From an uncultured Rhodocyclaceae bacterium (lineage in GTDB: Bacteria > Pseudomonadota > Gammaproteobacteria > Burkholderiales > Rhodocyclaceae), in NCBI GenBank assembly GCA_907163075.1, contig CAJQTY010000003.1, positions 486,637 through 550,636 on the forward strand: DNA of 64,000 bases. Direction: 5' to 3'. Positions within the stretch are counted from its first letter, which is position 1; every line of letters starts with the position of its first letter. The position numbers and the translations under genes are program-made. This document shows, in pieces, positions 28,152 to 37,604 of the stretch. The notes under the pieces were generated by a model. The model ran no database searches. It saw only the letters and a list, made by a program, of their open reading frames with translations, and was not told the DNA's origin.

Positions 28152-29140
28152 AACCATATCTCAATCTCGTGCAGGACATTTTCGACAACGGGTCGTGGCA
28201 AGACAATCGCACGGGCATTCGCACCAAGAGCATCCCTGGCGCGATGATGAAGTTCGATTTGCAGGAAGGTTTCCCAGCGGTTACCACCAAGAAGCTGGCC
28301 TTCAAATCCGCCGTTGGTGAACTAGTTGGCTTCCTTAGAGGTTACCGCAGTGCGGCCGACTTCCGTTCTCTCGGTTGCAAGGTTTGGGACCAGAATTCCA
28401 ATGAAAATGCGCAGTGGCTAGCGAATCCCTACAGGCTCCAGATGGACGACTTGGGCCCTGTTTACGGTGTCCAATGGCGACAATGGCCAGCATACAAGCT
28501 AATTGACCTCACCCACCCTCAAAGCGCTGCTCAAGTCGAAGACGCTTTAAGTCGAGGTTACCGGCAGATTGGCACCGTAGCCAATGACGGAGAAAACGGC
28601 TCGGCCACGAGCATGCTCCTGTATAAGGCCATCGACCAGCTTCGACAGTGTCTAGACACCATCGTCAAGGACCCTGGCAACCGTCGGATTCTGTTCCATG
28701 GCTGGAACTGGGCTCAGCTAGAAGAAATGGCGCTTCCGCCATGCCACCTGCTGTATCAGTTCCTTGTAAACTCGTCGAAGCGGGAAATCTCGCTCTGCCT
28801 ATACATTCGCAGTAACGACGTGGGCCTGGGCACACCATTCAATCTGACGGAGGGTGCTGCGTTGCTTCATCTAGTTGGCCGCCTAACAGGGTACACGCCG
28901 CGCTGGTTCACCTACTTTATCGGTGACGCGCACATCTACGAAAACCATGTGAACATGTTGGAAGAGCAACTTAAGCGCGAGCCATTTGCGGCGCCGAAAC
29001 TGATTCTATCTGACCGCATTCCGAGCTACGCCGCAACAGGGAAGTACGAACCGGAGTGGTTGGAAAAAGTAGAGCCAAGCGATTTTTGGCTCGAAGGGTA
29101 TCAGCACCACGCCCCACTAACGGCACCAATGGCTGTCTGA
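28148..29140 (+). CDS. Element-encoded thymidylate synthase (replacement ThyA)
   Basis: A 330-residue thymidylate synthase, complete and divergent from host ThyA. It methylates dUMP to dTMP with methylene-tetrahydrofolate. Catalytic Cys199 is in [10 protein letters not shown], the phosphate Arg in [10 protein letters not shown] and Arg221 in CLYIRSND, with Asp224. The key Asn232 is in TPFNLTEG, and GDAHIYENH supplies the His and Tyr. Asn232 marks a dUMP enzyme; dCMP hydroxymethylases have Asp there. AAGGA precedes the ATG by six bases. An insert of about 60 residues (around 95-165) relative to ThyA resembles phage-type synthases. The insertion-site segment differs strongly from host thyA ([10 protein letters not shown] against ADIFLGV), so it should not be a target itself. 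Confidence 0.93.
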   Translation: MKPYLNLVQDIFDNGSWQDNRTGIRTKSIPGAMMKFDLQEGFPAVTTKKLAFKSAVGELVGFLRGYRSAADFRSLGCKVWDQNSNENAQWLANPYRLQMDDLGPVYGVQWRQWPAYKLIDLTHPQSAAQVEDALSRGYRQIGTVANDGENGSATSMLLYKAIDQLRQCLDTIVKDPGNRRILFHGWNWAQLEEMALPPCHLLYQFLVNSSKREISLCLYIRSNDVGLGTPFNLTEGAALLHLVGRLTGYTPRWFTYFIGDAHIYENHVNMLEEQLKREPFAAPKLILSDRIPSYAATGKYEPEWLEKVEPSDFWLEGYQHHAPLTAPMAV

Positions 29141-30319
29141 ATAATTACCTCAGGCAGGGATTTCATGCCCTACCGCTCCTTGTACCGGCTAGGGATGACG
29201 TGTCAAATCGGCTGCTCAGCTTTTCAGAATTCCGACGTAGAAGCTCGCCTTGCTTTATTGCGGATATAACAAATAAGAGCAGATTCCGCTTCCAGAAAAC
29301 GCCGAGGAAGCTTTCCCTATCACCCGGCCACATCAACAAGGGTACTGTAGGCTGTTGAACATCCGGAGCTGCCAAGCCCGCTTCAAGCCAACTACAGTAA
29401 ACGCGAGCCGTATTCTGGCTTATCAGGTACGTCGCGCCAGAAGTCTCAATATCACCCAAGCTCGGAATTGACTTACCGAAGCTATAAATTCTTGCCGCTT
29501 GGGTTCAACTTGCTAATAGGCAGGACTATTCAATGGGCATCGGCACTCAACCCCATTCCCGATGCGTCCTGGGTTTGTGCGCCCAAACCGACGGATAAGC
29601 AGTGCACTACATAATAGACGGTTTTGGCATAGAACCCCGCCCGACCACTCAACCACGCCGCTTATCGAACGCACCGAATCGCAGCCAACAAATGGCCACC
29701 TCATACTCTCATTTCGTTGAATAGCTACTTATTCAGGCCCGTAATTGTTGCCAACGATGATGACCGAGGCTGGATTAGTCCTCTCATTTCAAGCATGCAG
29801 GACCTCCACAAAAGCACATGAGAAAGGTGCTAATTCGCATGTATATTAAGCCACTTCCTATACTGAACGTAAATACAGTATAGCAAGCGTTTACATGTTA
29901 ATAATCAGTATCTTAAAACGGTTTACAAACGGTTCAATTTGGTTCTATTATTGATTTTTTTACGCGCCGAATGAAAATCGTGATTGCCATTTTTAAATGC
30001 TTTTTTCATAGTTTATGCTTGGCCCGGCATACACACTTGGTTGTCGCCCGGATATATTTGCAGAGCAATCTGTCCGAACTCCAGGCTTATCGCGAGTTTG
30101 AGGAATTGGTGACACCGCCAGGCGCCTACACCACCCACTTCCAGGCACGACATGCGTACAGGCTCCTGAGGCTGCCGCCTTGCCACAATCGGGACATCAC
30201 ACTTCACGAATGTTTTGCCTGTAGCCCGACCAAAGCGGCGCACGCAATATCAGAAGATTCTCAGGAAACCTTCTATCCGCTGTTAGGGACTGTTCAACAA
30301 CGCCCCGAAACGGCTATTT
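29141..30319. other. 1.2 kb stretch with no convincing gene, left arm of the element
   Basis: No frame here has a ribosome site, coding bias or a recognisable domain. The longest (118 codons from 29971) reads unlike a protein and is probably chance. The part from 29800 to 29970 is strongly AT-rich and holds a palindrome and near-repeats GTTTACA and ACGGTT, as expected for a promoter or recombinase-binding region before the recombinase genes. The rest (29141-29800) shows nothing I can name. Confidence 0.55.
29858..29883. promoter_or_regulatory. Perfect palindromic operator-like site upstream of the recombinase genes
   Basis: CTATACTG (29858-29865) and CAGTATAG (29876-29883) are perfect 8-bp inverted arms separated by ten bases (about one helical turn between inner ends, 18 bases centre to centre), typical of a dimeric repressor site. 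The decamer TAAATACAGT in it (29870-29879) recurs at 27971-27980, before the replacement thymidylate synthase. No repressor gene is evident nearby. Confidence 0.5.
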
Positions 30320-32878
30320 GTGCCTAACTCAGCTTCCATACCGGTCATGAAGGCAAGCACCCCAGTCCACAACGTAGCCGCCCGCTCCTTAAATCGCCGA
30401 GGCACGTCCGTCCTTAGCCGATACTCAATCTACGCCAAGTCCCTCGGTAAGGATTTTGTGGCCGACGCATGCGCTGCTGTAAGGGAACAAAGAACTCTGG
30501 CGGGAGTAGAGGCAACAACGTGGAAAAAATCTTACGCTTGTCGTTTAGGGCATATATTTGCGTCCCTTGAGATATATCTGGAAGAACTTGGCACGCTTGA
30601 TGGCGTTCGAGTGCTTGACTCGGAGAATTGGTACGCGTTTGGGAAGTGGTACTCGGCGCTTATGCGCAACGAGCCTACGACCCACAAATCCAAAGCGGTT
30701 TTCATCGCATCAGGCAACAAGTTGCTGGCTATCTTGGCGCAATACAACGTAATACCAGTTTTCGTGGAGTTGGCGCCCATGCAGGCCAGAAAAAATGCCA
30801 CGCCAGGGGAGTCTAGGTTTTCGAAAAAGGGCTATCGCCACAAGCCAAAAGTCGAATTGCCTTTGTCTCCGTTTGCATTCCGTATCGAGGAACATCGCCG
30901 AATTTATGATTACACTGAATTTCAGCTTCTGGCTCGCCACTTTCTGCTTTCCGCGATGCCTATGCTTGAAGTTCATTACAGGCAACTTTCCGCCAAATAT
31001 GCGTATCAAGTGAGCCGTTCATTCAAGAATTTGCTGCAATTCTTGAGTCACTTGAAAGCAAGAGACGTCCGAAGTGAGTTTTTTGTACAACTCAGTTCTG
31101 AAAATGCCAGTCAGATTTCGGATATCCAATGGGAGACGCTAGTTTTTTTGTGGCGCGACTCGCTAGTAACGAAATCTCGCCACATCCGTACAAGCCTCAA
31201 CTACATCCTATCCCTGAAGCGCCTCTGGGCTCACCTGGCGAATTCAAATTTAGTTCCTGTGATATCAATCGTCGGGTACAAGAATGCCAGACAAAAAGGG
31301 ACTAACAAACGGCGACGCTCATTCGCGCAGTTGACTCCTAATGCTAGCCTTAACTCTGAAGGGGTAGACACCATATGGGAGCGCATAAGTAAATTTTTCG
31401 ACGAGTCCGAACAATCAGAGGCTCGAGAATTCATACGCTCGCTCGTTGCCTCTCTATCAGCGGAAGTCGTGGAAAGGCTTTCAATTGATGAAATCATCGA
31501 GCAAATTCACGTACTAAATGATGCACGGCTCTCCAAACTTCGAGAATGCGCCGAATCTGACTTTCTATTTTGGTATCGCCACTGGCAAAGAGGCAAGGCG
31601 AGCCTCTCTTCCATTAAGCATAAGCCCAATGAGCTGACATACTTGCTAGATTCGCCTAAGCTGAGCCTCTCCCAACGTCGGCGCAATAGTTCAACACTCT
31701 TGTTTAGTGGTCCAGAAGACCATCGATTGGGTAATTCACTCCTATATGTCGAAGCCACGGTAGAAGGAGTAGCATCAGGAATCCATGGCAGATATAACCA
31801 AATGATGCATTCATTTGGTGGCAACTACATTTTCCACGCTTACCTGCATCCTCATCAGGAAGCAACCTTGGCCCTTTGGGTCCTAATGTTGGTTGATACA
31901 GGCGCAAATTGTGAAGTTGCCAGGGGTACCCACCGGGACTGCCTTGAGCAAACAAAGCCCGGTTATTCAAGAATTCGCTTGGGCAACAAGCTGCGCGCGC
32001 GTGGAAAAGTTATTGTCGATGAACTCTTGGAAACACCTTCATCCGGCCAACAGATTTCAGTTCCCCAAGCAATTCGCCATTACCTGGAAATGTCTGCTCG
32101 CTACCGCAAACTTGCTGGTCCAAAAGAAAAGGACCTCTTGTTACTATGCGAATACAAGAGCGTGGTATCAGGGCTTAAAGAATCGACCGGAACGAGTTGG
32201 TTTATAAAATTTCTTAAACGCCACAAGTCGCTTGAGCAATTTGACGCTCGCCCTTCAATGATTCGCCCATCAGTCCTTCTCTCTGTTCAGCATCAGAACT
32301 CGGATGACGTTGTAGCCGCCCAAATCATTGGCGACCACGCGAATAGCTCAACCACTTTGGCTAGCTATACTGGGCGAGCCCCAACCACGCTCAAATACAA
32401 CCTTCTGATTCGCGAATTCGTTGAGCGTTATCAGGCGGTCATAATCGCGACTATCGAGGGGGCCCCAGAAAAATTGGGGCTGTCTGCGGACGAGTTCAAA
32501 CGAATTTTCTCTGATGCTTCTCGTACAGGGCTTGGAGTGGTGTGCCTCAACTCTATGGCCGGTATTCAACCGGGCACAAGTCCCAACATTCCGTGCACAC
32601 GAATGGACGCTTGTTGTCGCTGCCAGGTGCGTTACGTCGTCGCTACTGTTGAGAACATAGCTGATTTGATTATGTTCAACAAATACCTGAGAGAGTCCCA
32701 AGGACAGCAAATCGAAGAAAACCCCGATGGTTGGGAACAACGATGGCTGCCGTGGCTAGTTTTCTCTGATATTGCACTTGCAAAGCTGAGCAAGGGAGAA
32801 ACAGCAAAGATTTTTGCCGAGGCAATAGTCTTTGCAGAGAGTCGCGCAGGAAATTACACCCCACCCCACCTCAATTGA
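30320..32878 (+). CDS. Large tyrosine-recombinase-like protein lacking the first catalytic Arg
   Basis: An 852-residue protein, first of four coupled genes. Residues 1-420 contain an SAM-like, helix-rich DNA-binding region (SRSFKNLLQFLSHLKARDVR). The C-terminal part has a tyrosine-recombinase shape: LMLVDTGANCEVARG near 525 corresponds to the box with the first Arg but has Asn; RPSVLLSV near 649 stands for the second box; GDHANSSTTLASYTGRA near 671-687 provides His and the Tyr nucleophile. A Cys-rich segment (PCTRMDACCRCQ) near 757 may bind zinc. It may be a structural partner rather than an active recombinase. The start could be GTG 30320 or ATG 30347, neither with a strong ribosome site. 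Confidence 0.75.
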   Translation: MPNSASIPVMKASTPVHNVAARSLNRRGTSVLSRYSIYAKSLGKDFVADACAAVREQRTLAGVEATTWKKSYACRLGHIFASLEIYLEELGTLDGVRVLDSENWYAFGKWYSALMRNEPTTHKSKAVFIASGNKLLAILAQYNVIPVFVELAPMQARKNATPGESRFSKKGYRHKPKVELPLSPFAFRIEEHRRIYDYTEFQLLARHFLLSAMPMLEVHYRQLSAKYAYQVSRSFKNLLQFLSHLKARDVRSEFFVQLSSENASQISDIQWETLVFLWRDSLVTKSRHIRTSLNYILSLKRLWAHLANSNLVPVISIVGYKNARQKGTNKRRRSFAQLTPNASLNSEGVDTIWERISKFFDESEQSEAREFIRSLVASLSAEVVERLSIDEIIEQIHVLNDARLSKLRECAESDFLFWYRHWQRGKASLSSIKHKPNELTYLLDSPKLSLSQRRRNSSTLLFSGPEDHRLGNSLLYVEATVEGVASGIHGRYNQMMHSFGGNYIFHAYLHPHQEATLALWVLMLVDTGANCEVARGTHRDCLEQTKPGYSRIRLGNKLRARGKVIVDELLETPSSGQQISVPQAIRHYLEMSARYRKLAGPKEKDLLLLCEYKSVVSGLKESTGTSWFIKFLKRHKSLEQFDARPSMIRPSVLLSVQHQNSDDVVAAQIIGDHANSSTTLASYTGRAPTTLKYNLLIREFVERYQAVIIATIEGAPEKLGLSADEFKRIFSDASRTGLGVVCLNSMAGIQPGTSPNIPCTRMDACCRCQVRYVVATVENIADLIMFNKYLRESQGQQIEENPDGWEQRWLPWLVFSDIALAKLSKGETAKIFAEAIVFAESRAGNYTPPHLN

Positions 32879-32883
32879 CGACT

Positions 32884-35079
32884 ATGCCACTAACTAAAGA
32901 AAAACCAGCTAAGACCCTTTTTCTGGATGAAAAAATTCCGGCTTCATTGGCTCTCGAGATTGGATATCGGCCGAGCTGGCTTCTTCGCGAATATACCGCT
33001 AACACTTGGGTTGTGAAAGATACTGGCAATAAGCCCGACCTCACCATTGTATTTGACGTGCGCTTTCCAAACGGGAAGCATCTCCCAGACTATCCGAATT
33101 TGCTTGATTCCATCAAGCGCATTACCTATGGCGTCCGCTCCGGGCCTTTGATGACTGTTGAAAGTGGTTCTGTTCAGCAAAATATTGCTTTCAACCTCAT
33201 AACGCTTGCTCGCTGGATGACTTCAAATGAAATATACCGTTTTGAGGACCTGACCCGTGCTGATGCCCGAGAGTACTCGGAGTTGGCGGCTTACGGCACT
33301 AACGCAATCCTAGATACCGAAGGAATTCTCCATAGACATATAGAAAAATTACTTATGAAGTCTAATTTTTGCCCCTCAGACCCCCCACATGAGCGACGCA
33401 GTAAGGCGTGTAATGCATTTCCTTTCCATCGTAACTCACGGAATACTGAGATGTTAGATAGGGAGACGCTACTTGAGAATGCTGGACTTTGGGAGAGCAA
33501 CTCTGCGGGAGTACTGACCCAGATGCTCGACGAACTCGAAGTCACCTGTGAATTCTATCAGCAGCCCAAAACGCTCCACCGAATGGCAAGACAGGTCCCA
33601 CTCGACGAGCTTGACGAGAAAATCGTCACAACGCAGCAATTGCGACGTCTAATAATGCCTTTCGACTATCTATACCGGCACCGTAGATACTTGGAAGATG
33701 GTCTTCCGCATACCCTTTTCCCGGGAAGCTCACCCACTAAGGTAGCCAAGGCATTAGGGAAAGCCGCAGGCCGAACTGGCTCAGTTCCGGTCGAGCAAGC
33801 CGCTGTCTTTATTGAACGTTCCGTTCGTTGGGTAGTTGATTATGCCCCGACTCTGCTTGCCCTCCAAGAAGGCAAAAACGTAGCAGCAGTGTTGCCGGAA
33901 TACAGCCCCTGCAGCCCATTTCCAATTTTGGATTGCAAATGGAGGAGCGTACGGTACGAAACGTTTGACGAAGCTCTTCAAACAGAGGGACTTCGTCAAG
34001 GCATGACGCTGCCTATGGCGTTGAATTACCTGATGACCGCTTGTGCAGTAGTTATCGCGGCATTCTCTGCACGCCGTGCCTCCGAAATACTGGGTCTCAA
34101 AGCAGGTTGTATCGAACGCGATGACTGTGGAAAGCTGTGGATGCAAATCTTCATTCACAAAACCACTCAAGGATTCACTGCAATTCCAGTGCCAGAGGTT
34201 GTATGGAGCGCGATTTCGGTACTCGAACAGCTGAGTGCCAGCGCACGAGAACTGAACGGTTCTCCATTCATCTTCCAGTACAAACTTCTTGATTCGGATA
34301 GGTGCTACGGTTTGGGTGCTGATGGAGTCCCGGCATTTAGTTTTCGTTCATATCTCAGAAAATTCGGTTATTTCATTGACGTGCCCGCACTCCCAGACGG
34401 CACACATTGGACATTTCGGCCCCATCAATTCCGTAGGCTCTTTGCCATTCTCTATATCTGGATTTATGAACTGGGTGATTGGGGTGCGCTTTCGTATCAC
34501 CTCCGGCATTTCAACCTAGAAGCTACACGTCGATATGGTTCAGACGCGGAGCTTGGGCATATTGTTTCCGTCGCCAATCGGGAACATACCGCCCATATCC
34601 TCGCACAAGCCGCACTCGGTAAAATCAAAGTTGCTGGCGTTGAGGGGACCCGTTTCAAGGAGGCTGCCAAACGGCTGCATGACCGCTTGACTATCAAACT
34701 TCAGGTCGTAACTGAACACAAATTCACCCAACGTATCATGCGACTTGTTGAACGAACCGGCGTTATTTTGCGCGCGCTCCCTTGGGGCTACTGCGCCATA
34801 CGGCCTGGAGCCAACAAAGATGCTTGTGCCTGTGCTTCTTGCGGGCACACACCGGATTTCGGGGCCGCCACCGTTTCTACCTGCAAAGACTGCGTGTGTG
34901 CATTCCGAACCCCAGCATTCACGCCATATCTGAACAGCACTTTGAAGCTCCACGGAAATATCATCCAATCCACTGGCACTCCAAAAATTCTGCGCGAAGC
35001 TAGCGAAATTCTGCACAAAGAACTCAGCGAGTACATCGAATCCGTTAGCACTCCAGAAGAGAGGGCTGTTGGTTCCTGA
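32884..35079 (+). CDS. Tyrosine recombinase with C-terminal zinc-finger-like region
   Basis: A 731-residue recombinase from ATG 32884. A TTG at 32875 overlapping the previous stop is an alternative. The catalytic domain has Arg in SARRASEILGL near 396, Lys in FIHKTTQG near 424, HQFRR near 513 and HLRHFNLEATRRYG near 538-551, with Tyr as nucleophile. A long N-terminal region precedes it. Cysteines CACASCGH and CKDCVC near 647-672 form a likely zinc site. Tn554 TnpB is similar in size and also has a long N-terminal region, so a Tn554-like complex is a sensible comparison. The stop overlaps the next start (TGATG). Confidence 0.82.
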   Translation: MPLTKEKPAKTLFLDEKIPASLALEIGYRPSWLLREYTANTWVVKDTGNKPDLTIVFDVRFPNGKHLPDYPNLLDSIKRITYGVRSGPLMTVESGSVQQNIAFNLITLARWMTSNEIYRFEDLTRADAREYSELAAYGTNAILDTEGILHRHIEKLLMKSNFCPSDPPHERRSKACNAFPFHRNSRNTEMLDRETLLENAGLWESNSAGVLTQMLDELEVTCEFYQQPKTLHRMARQVPLDELDEKIVTTQQLRRLIMPFDYLYRHRRYLEDGLPHTLFPGSSPTKVAKALGKAAGRTGSVPVEQAAVFIERSVRWVVDYAPTLLALQEGKNVAAVLPEYSPCSPFPILDCKWRSVRYETFDEALQTEGLRQGMTLPMALNYLMTACAVVIAAFSARRASEILGLKAGCIERDDCGKLWMQIFIHKTTQGFTAIPVPEVVWSAISVLEQLSASARELNGSPFIFQYKLLDSDRCYGLGADGVPAFSFRSYLRKFGYFIDVPALPDGTHWTFRPHQFRRLFAILYIWIYELGDWGALSYHLRHFNLEATRRYGSDAELGHIVSVANREHTAHILAQAALGKIKVAGVEGTRFKEAAKRLHDRLTIKLQVVTEHKFTQRIMRLVERTGVILRALPWGYCAIRPGANKDACACASCGHTPDFGAATVSTCKDCVCAFRTPAFTPYLNSTLKLHGNIIQSTGTPKILREASEILHKELSEYIESVSTPEERAVGS

Positions 35080-35594
35080 TGAAGACGCCTGCTATTGCTC
35101 TGCGGAGGCGCCAAGACGCCACCAAAAAGTTCACTCACAAGCTCGCCACTCTCGAAAGGCTTCTAAATGAGGGCTCTCTGGGAAGATTCCCAAAGCGAGC
35201 ATCCATTGCAAGTTTCGCAGCTTGGCAGGACCCGGAATTAGGCGTTTTACCCTTGTCGCGCTCTGTCATCTATGATGCAAATGACGAATATCTACTGTTG
35301 CGCCAACAAATGTTACGTCTGTTGGGCCTAGTCGAGAAGGCAAAGAATAAGGCCGGTAAGAAAGGAAATATTGAAACCGAACTTCGGCTAAAGCTTACTC
35401 TTGCGCTCGAGCGAGCCCAAGACTATTTGAATCAATATTCGAACGCCAAGGCTGAGCTAGATGATGCATATAAGGAAATCGAACGGCTCAACAACAGGCT
35501 TCGAAGAAAGACTGTCAGCGAAGCACGCATAACTCCACTCCGAAACATAAGGGACAAACCAACGGCCACAGGCAAAGTCGACTGTGCCGAGTAG
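35079..35594 (+). CDS. Small coiled-coil accessory protein of the recombinase module
   Basis: A 171-residue basic protein. Residues 75-150 are a predicted coiled coil (LEKAKNK-like helix and AELDDAYKEIERLNNRL). There are no enzymatic motifs. It is coupled by overlap to the recombinases on both sides (TGATG before it; GTG 35584 after it), so it must be part of the same machine. Small coiled-coil helpers are known beside Tn554 (TnpC) and in the three-protein Gamma-Mobile-Trio elements. I cannot show homology to either from sequence alone. Confidence 0.7.
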   Translation: MKTPAIALRRRQDATKKFTHKLATLERLLNEGSLGRFPKRASIASFAAWQDPELGVLPLSRSVIYDANDEYLLLRQQMLRLLGLVEKAKNKAGKKGNIETELRLKLTLALERAQDYLNQYSNAKAELDDAYKEIERLNNRLRRKTVSEARITPLRNIRDKPTATGKVDCAE

Positions 35595-36888
35595 CCTTGA
35601 ATTCACCGATGAAAGGTTCGTCTTTGGAGGCAAGTCGTATCCGAACATACCTTTACTTGTTGACTCGAAAAATAGGTTTGTTGAGCCGGTATGCGACTAC
35701 TTTCGGCATCTCGTCATCTGGAGGAATATTAGAACCACTTCCGCTCGGACCTACGCGGAGTGCATCACCCTCTTTTGGAACCACTTTGAATCCGAGCAAC
35801 GCAACCTTGGCGATGTTACCGACAAAGACTTGCTTCGCTGGCTCAATTCGCAGGAGAACCATGGTGTAAGTGCACAGACCCGCTGTGACCGATGTGACGC
35901 AGTATTCGCACTTTATGTCTGGCTGGAATGGAACGGCTACATACAAAACTCCATTCGAATTCCTGGTTGGAACGACTCGGAGAAATTTGTTCCGCGTTTA
36001 ACGTCTGTGCCAGCCAAAAATCTGACGGGAGCCTGGCGTAGCTCATCGTTCGGCTTTGTTTCAGCTGTAAGACCTCGGACTCCTGGTAGCAGCATTCAAG
36101 CTACACCAAACGCAGAGGACCTTACCAAAATCTACATCGCGGCAGATAGAGGAGAAAACCTGGGCCTGATAACGCGAAATCACTTACTCATCGACTGGTA
36201 TTCACAAGTCGGTGTACGGCGTCACGAGTGGTGCCTACTTACCGTGGGTCAGATTCCTTCCTGGGATGAAATCTTTGCCCTTCAACAGCGTAACGAAGCC
36301 CACGAACTTCTTCTATTCAAGACTAAGGGCGGTCGAGTAAGGCATGTTGGAGTTCTGCCAGAGCTTCTTGAGAAGACGCAAGAATATATTGATGGCCCCC
36401 GCGCAGCCATTGTGGCTCGCTTCAAGACAACGAAGAAGGTAGCTTACAAAGAGCCTGCAGAGGTTTTTTTGTCAGAGAAAACAGGGCAACCACTAACACT
36501 TACCGCCATAACCAATATGCTTACCGCCTGGTTCAAAACAGCATGTGTTCCAGGGCATGGTCATCGTTTACGCGCCACCTATCTCACAAATTTGTTTGAA
36601 GCCGAACTAGCGGCTGAAGAGGCCCGCATCGCCGCCCACCCAGGAACCAAAGCTTGTATCGACTACGAGCTCATTCTTCGAAAAGTAGCGGAACGAGCCG
36701 GCCACGCCGACATTGAAAGCCTTCGTCCCTATTTAACATTGGCTCGAAAACGTCGGCTACGAGAGAACGACTTAGCCGACCCGGTCACGCTGCAACAACA
36801 GATTGATGCAAAAAAACAGGAACTCGCGCTTTTGGAGCATCGCATCAGGAAAACTAGGGCAGAGCTGACCCTGGTAAGTCGGAGCTAG
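35584..36888 (+). CDS. Tyrosine recombinase/integrase with full catalytic set
   Basis: A 434-residue integrase. The N-terminal core-binding domain (ICRNIRTTSARTYAECITLF region, near 45-120) is followed by a catalytic domain with Arg in QVGVRRHEWCLL near 211, Lys in KTKGGRVRHVG near 246, HGHRLRATYLTNL near 324, and GHADIESLRPYLTLARK near 372-388, whose Tyr is the nucleophile. All RKHRHY positions are plausible. The C-terminal helix after 400 is a coiled coil (LQQQIDAKKQELALLEHRI). The GTG start overlaps the previous gene. It is the best candidate for the enzyme that cuts thyA, together with the 731-residue protein. Confidence 0.87.
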   Translation: MPSSLEFTDERFVFGGKSYPNIPLLVDSKNRFVEPVCDYFRHLVIWRNIRTTSARTYAECITLFWNHFESEQRNLGDVTDKDLLRWLNSQENHGVSAQTRCDRCDAVFALYVWLEWNGYIQNSIRIPGWNDSEKFVPRLTSVPAKNLTGAWRSSSFGFVSAVRPRTPGSSIQATPNAEDLTKIYIAADRGENLGLITRNHLLIDWYSQVGVRRHEWCLLTVGQIPSWDEIFALQQRNEAHELLLFKTKGGRVRHVGVLPELLEKTQEYIDGPRAAIVARFKTTKKVAYKEPAEVFLSEKTGQPLTLTAITNMLTAWFKTACVPGHGHRLRATYLTNLFEAELAAEEARIAAHPGTKACIDYELILRKVAERAGHADIESLRPYLTLARKRRLRENDLADPVTLQQQIDAKKQELALLEHRIRKTRAELTLVSRS

Positions 36889-36914
36889 TTCCGCCGATGA
36901 ACAGCGCGTGGCTT

Positions 36915-37604
36915 TTACGGTATGTCTTCTTCCGATACGCGCTTTCCCGTGCGATGTTTTGGCCATATACGCGGTTTCGTTTTTGTTTGTGAGGCCTCAG
37001 TGATGGGGGGTAGCGAGCCGCTGTAAACTAATTTATCGATGCCTTCAAGAGAAGATTTTTGGTTAGCCAATGCTCGATACAGTGTGGCCCGAGCAACACC
37101 CAGGTTCTTAGCGATGTCAATTGCCGGAGTTCCTGCGTCGAGTAACTTTTTGGCGGCAGTCATCTTGGATTCGGTCATCTTCGGTTTTCGGCCGCCCATG
37201 CGGCCGCGAGCCCGAGCAGCGACCAAACCGGCCTTAGTGCGCTCCTTAATAAGCTCCCGTTCCATCTGAGCCATTGCAGCCATGACATGAAAAAAAAACC
37301 GCCCGGCCGGCGTCGATGTATCAATTCCGTCGGTCAAACTTCGAAACTGGATACCTTGTTCCTGGAGCTGTTCGACCAAATCGACCAGGCCTTTGACAGT
37401 CCGGCCCAGGCGGTCCAACTTCCAGATGACCAAGGTGTCATCCGCTCGTAGCAATTTCATCGCCTCGTCGAGTCCGCGTCGAACCTTGGCCGCACCGGAA
37501 GTCTGGTCAGTACATAGCCGCTCACAGCCAGCAGCCCTGAGCGCATCTAGTTGGAGGTCCAGGTTTTGGTCGTCTGTTGAGATGCGTGCGTAGCCTATGA
37601 GCAT
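36915..37604 (-). CDS. Serine resolvase/invertase with C-terminal extension
   Basis: A 229-residue small serine recombinase. Ser9 is in GYARISTDDQ, with the catalytic Arg region KLDRLGRTVKGL near 63-74, HVMAAMAQMERELIKERTKAG for the E-helix, and an HTH at about 150-182 (DIAKNLGVARATLYRAL). The 45 residues after the HTH (with Thr, Lys and Pro) are not usual in TnpR and have no known function. It faces a res-like array just upstream, so it probably resolves or inverts DNA there. It is convergent with the last tyrosine recombinase. Confidence 0.9.
   Translation of the reverse strand: MLIGYARISTDDQNLDLQLDALRAAGCERLCTDQTSGAAKVRRGLDEAMKLLRADDTLVIWKLDRLGRTVKGLVDLVEQLQEQGIQFRSLTDGIDTSTPAGRFFFHVMAAMAQMERELIKERTKAGLVAARARGRMGGRKPKMTESKMTAAKKLLDAGTPAIDIAKNLGVARATLYRALANQKSSLEGIDKLVYSGSLPPITEASQTKTKPRIWPKHRTGKRVSEEDIP

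Noticed and set aside
28148-29140. Reading the island enzyme as a phage dCMP hydroxymethylase for DNA modification
   Set aside because: The residue that separates the two enzymes is Asn232 in TPFNLTEG, as in dUMP methylases; hydroxymethylases have Asp.
29971-30327. 118-codon frame before the recombinase genes
   Set aside because: No ribosome site, no recognisable domain and composition unlike a protein; it overlaps the next gene's possible start.
36915-37604. Serine recombinase as the integrase that entered thyA
   Set aside because: It is a short resolvase-type protein with a local res-like site; the large serine integrase domains are absent, and the tyrosine recombinases are better candidates.
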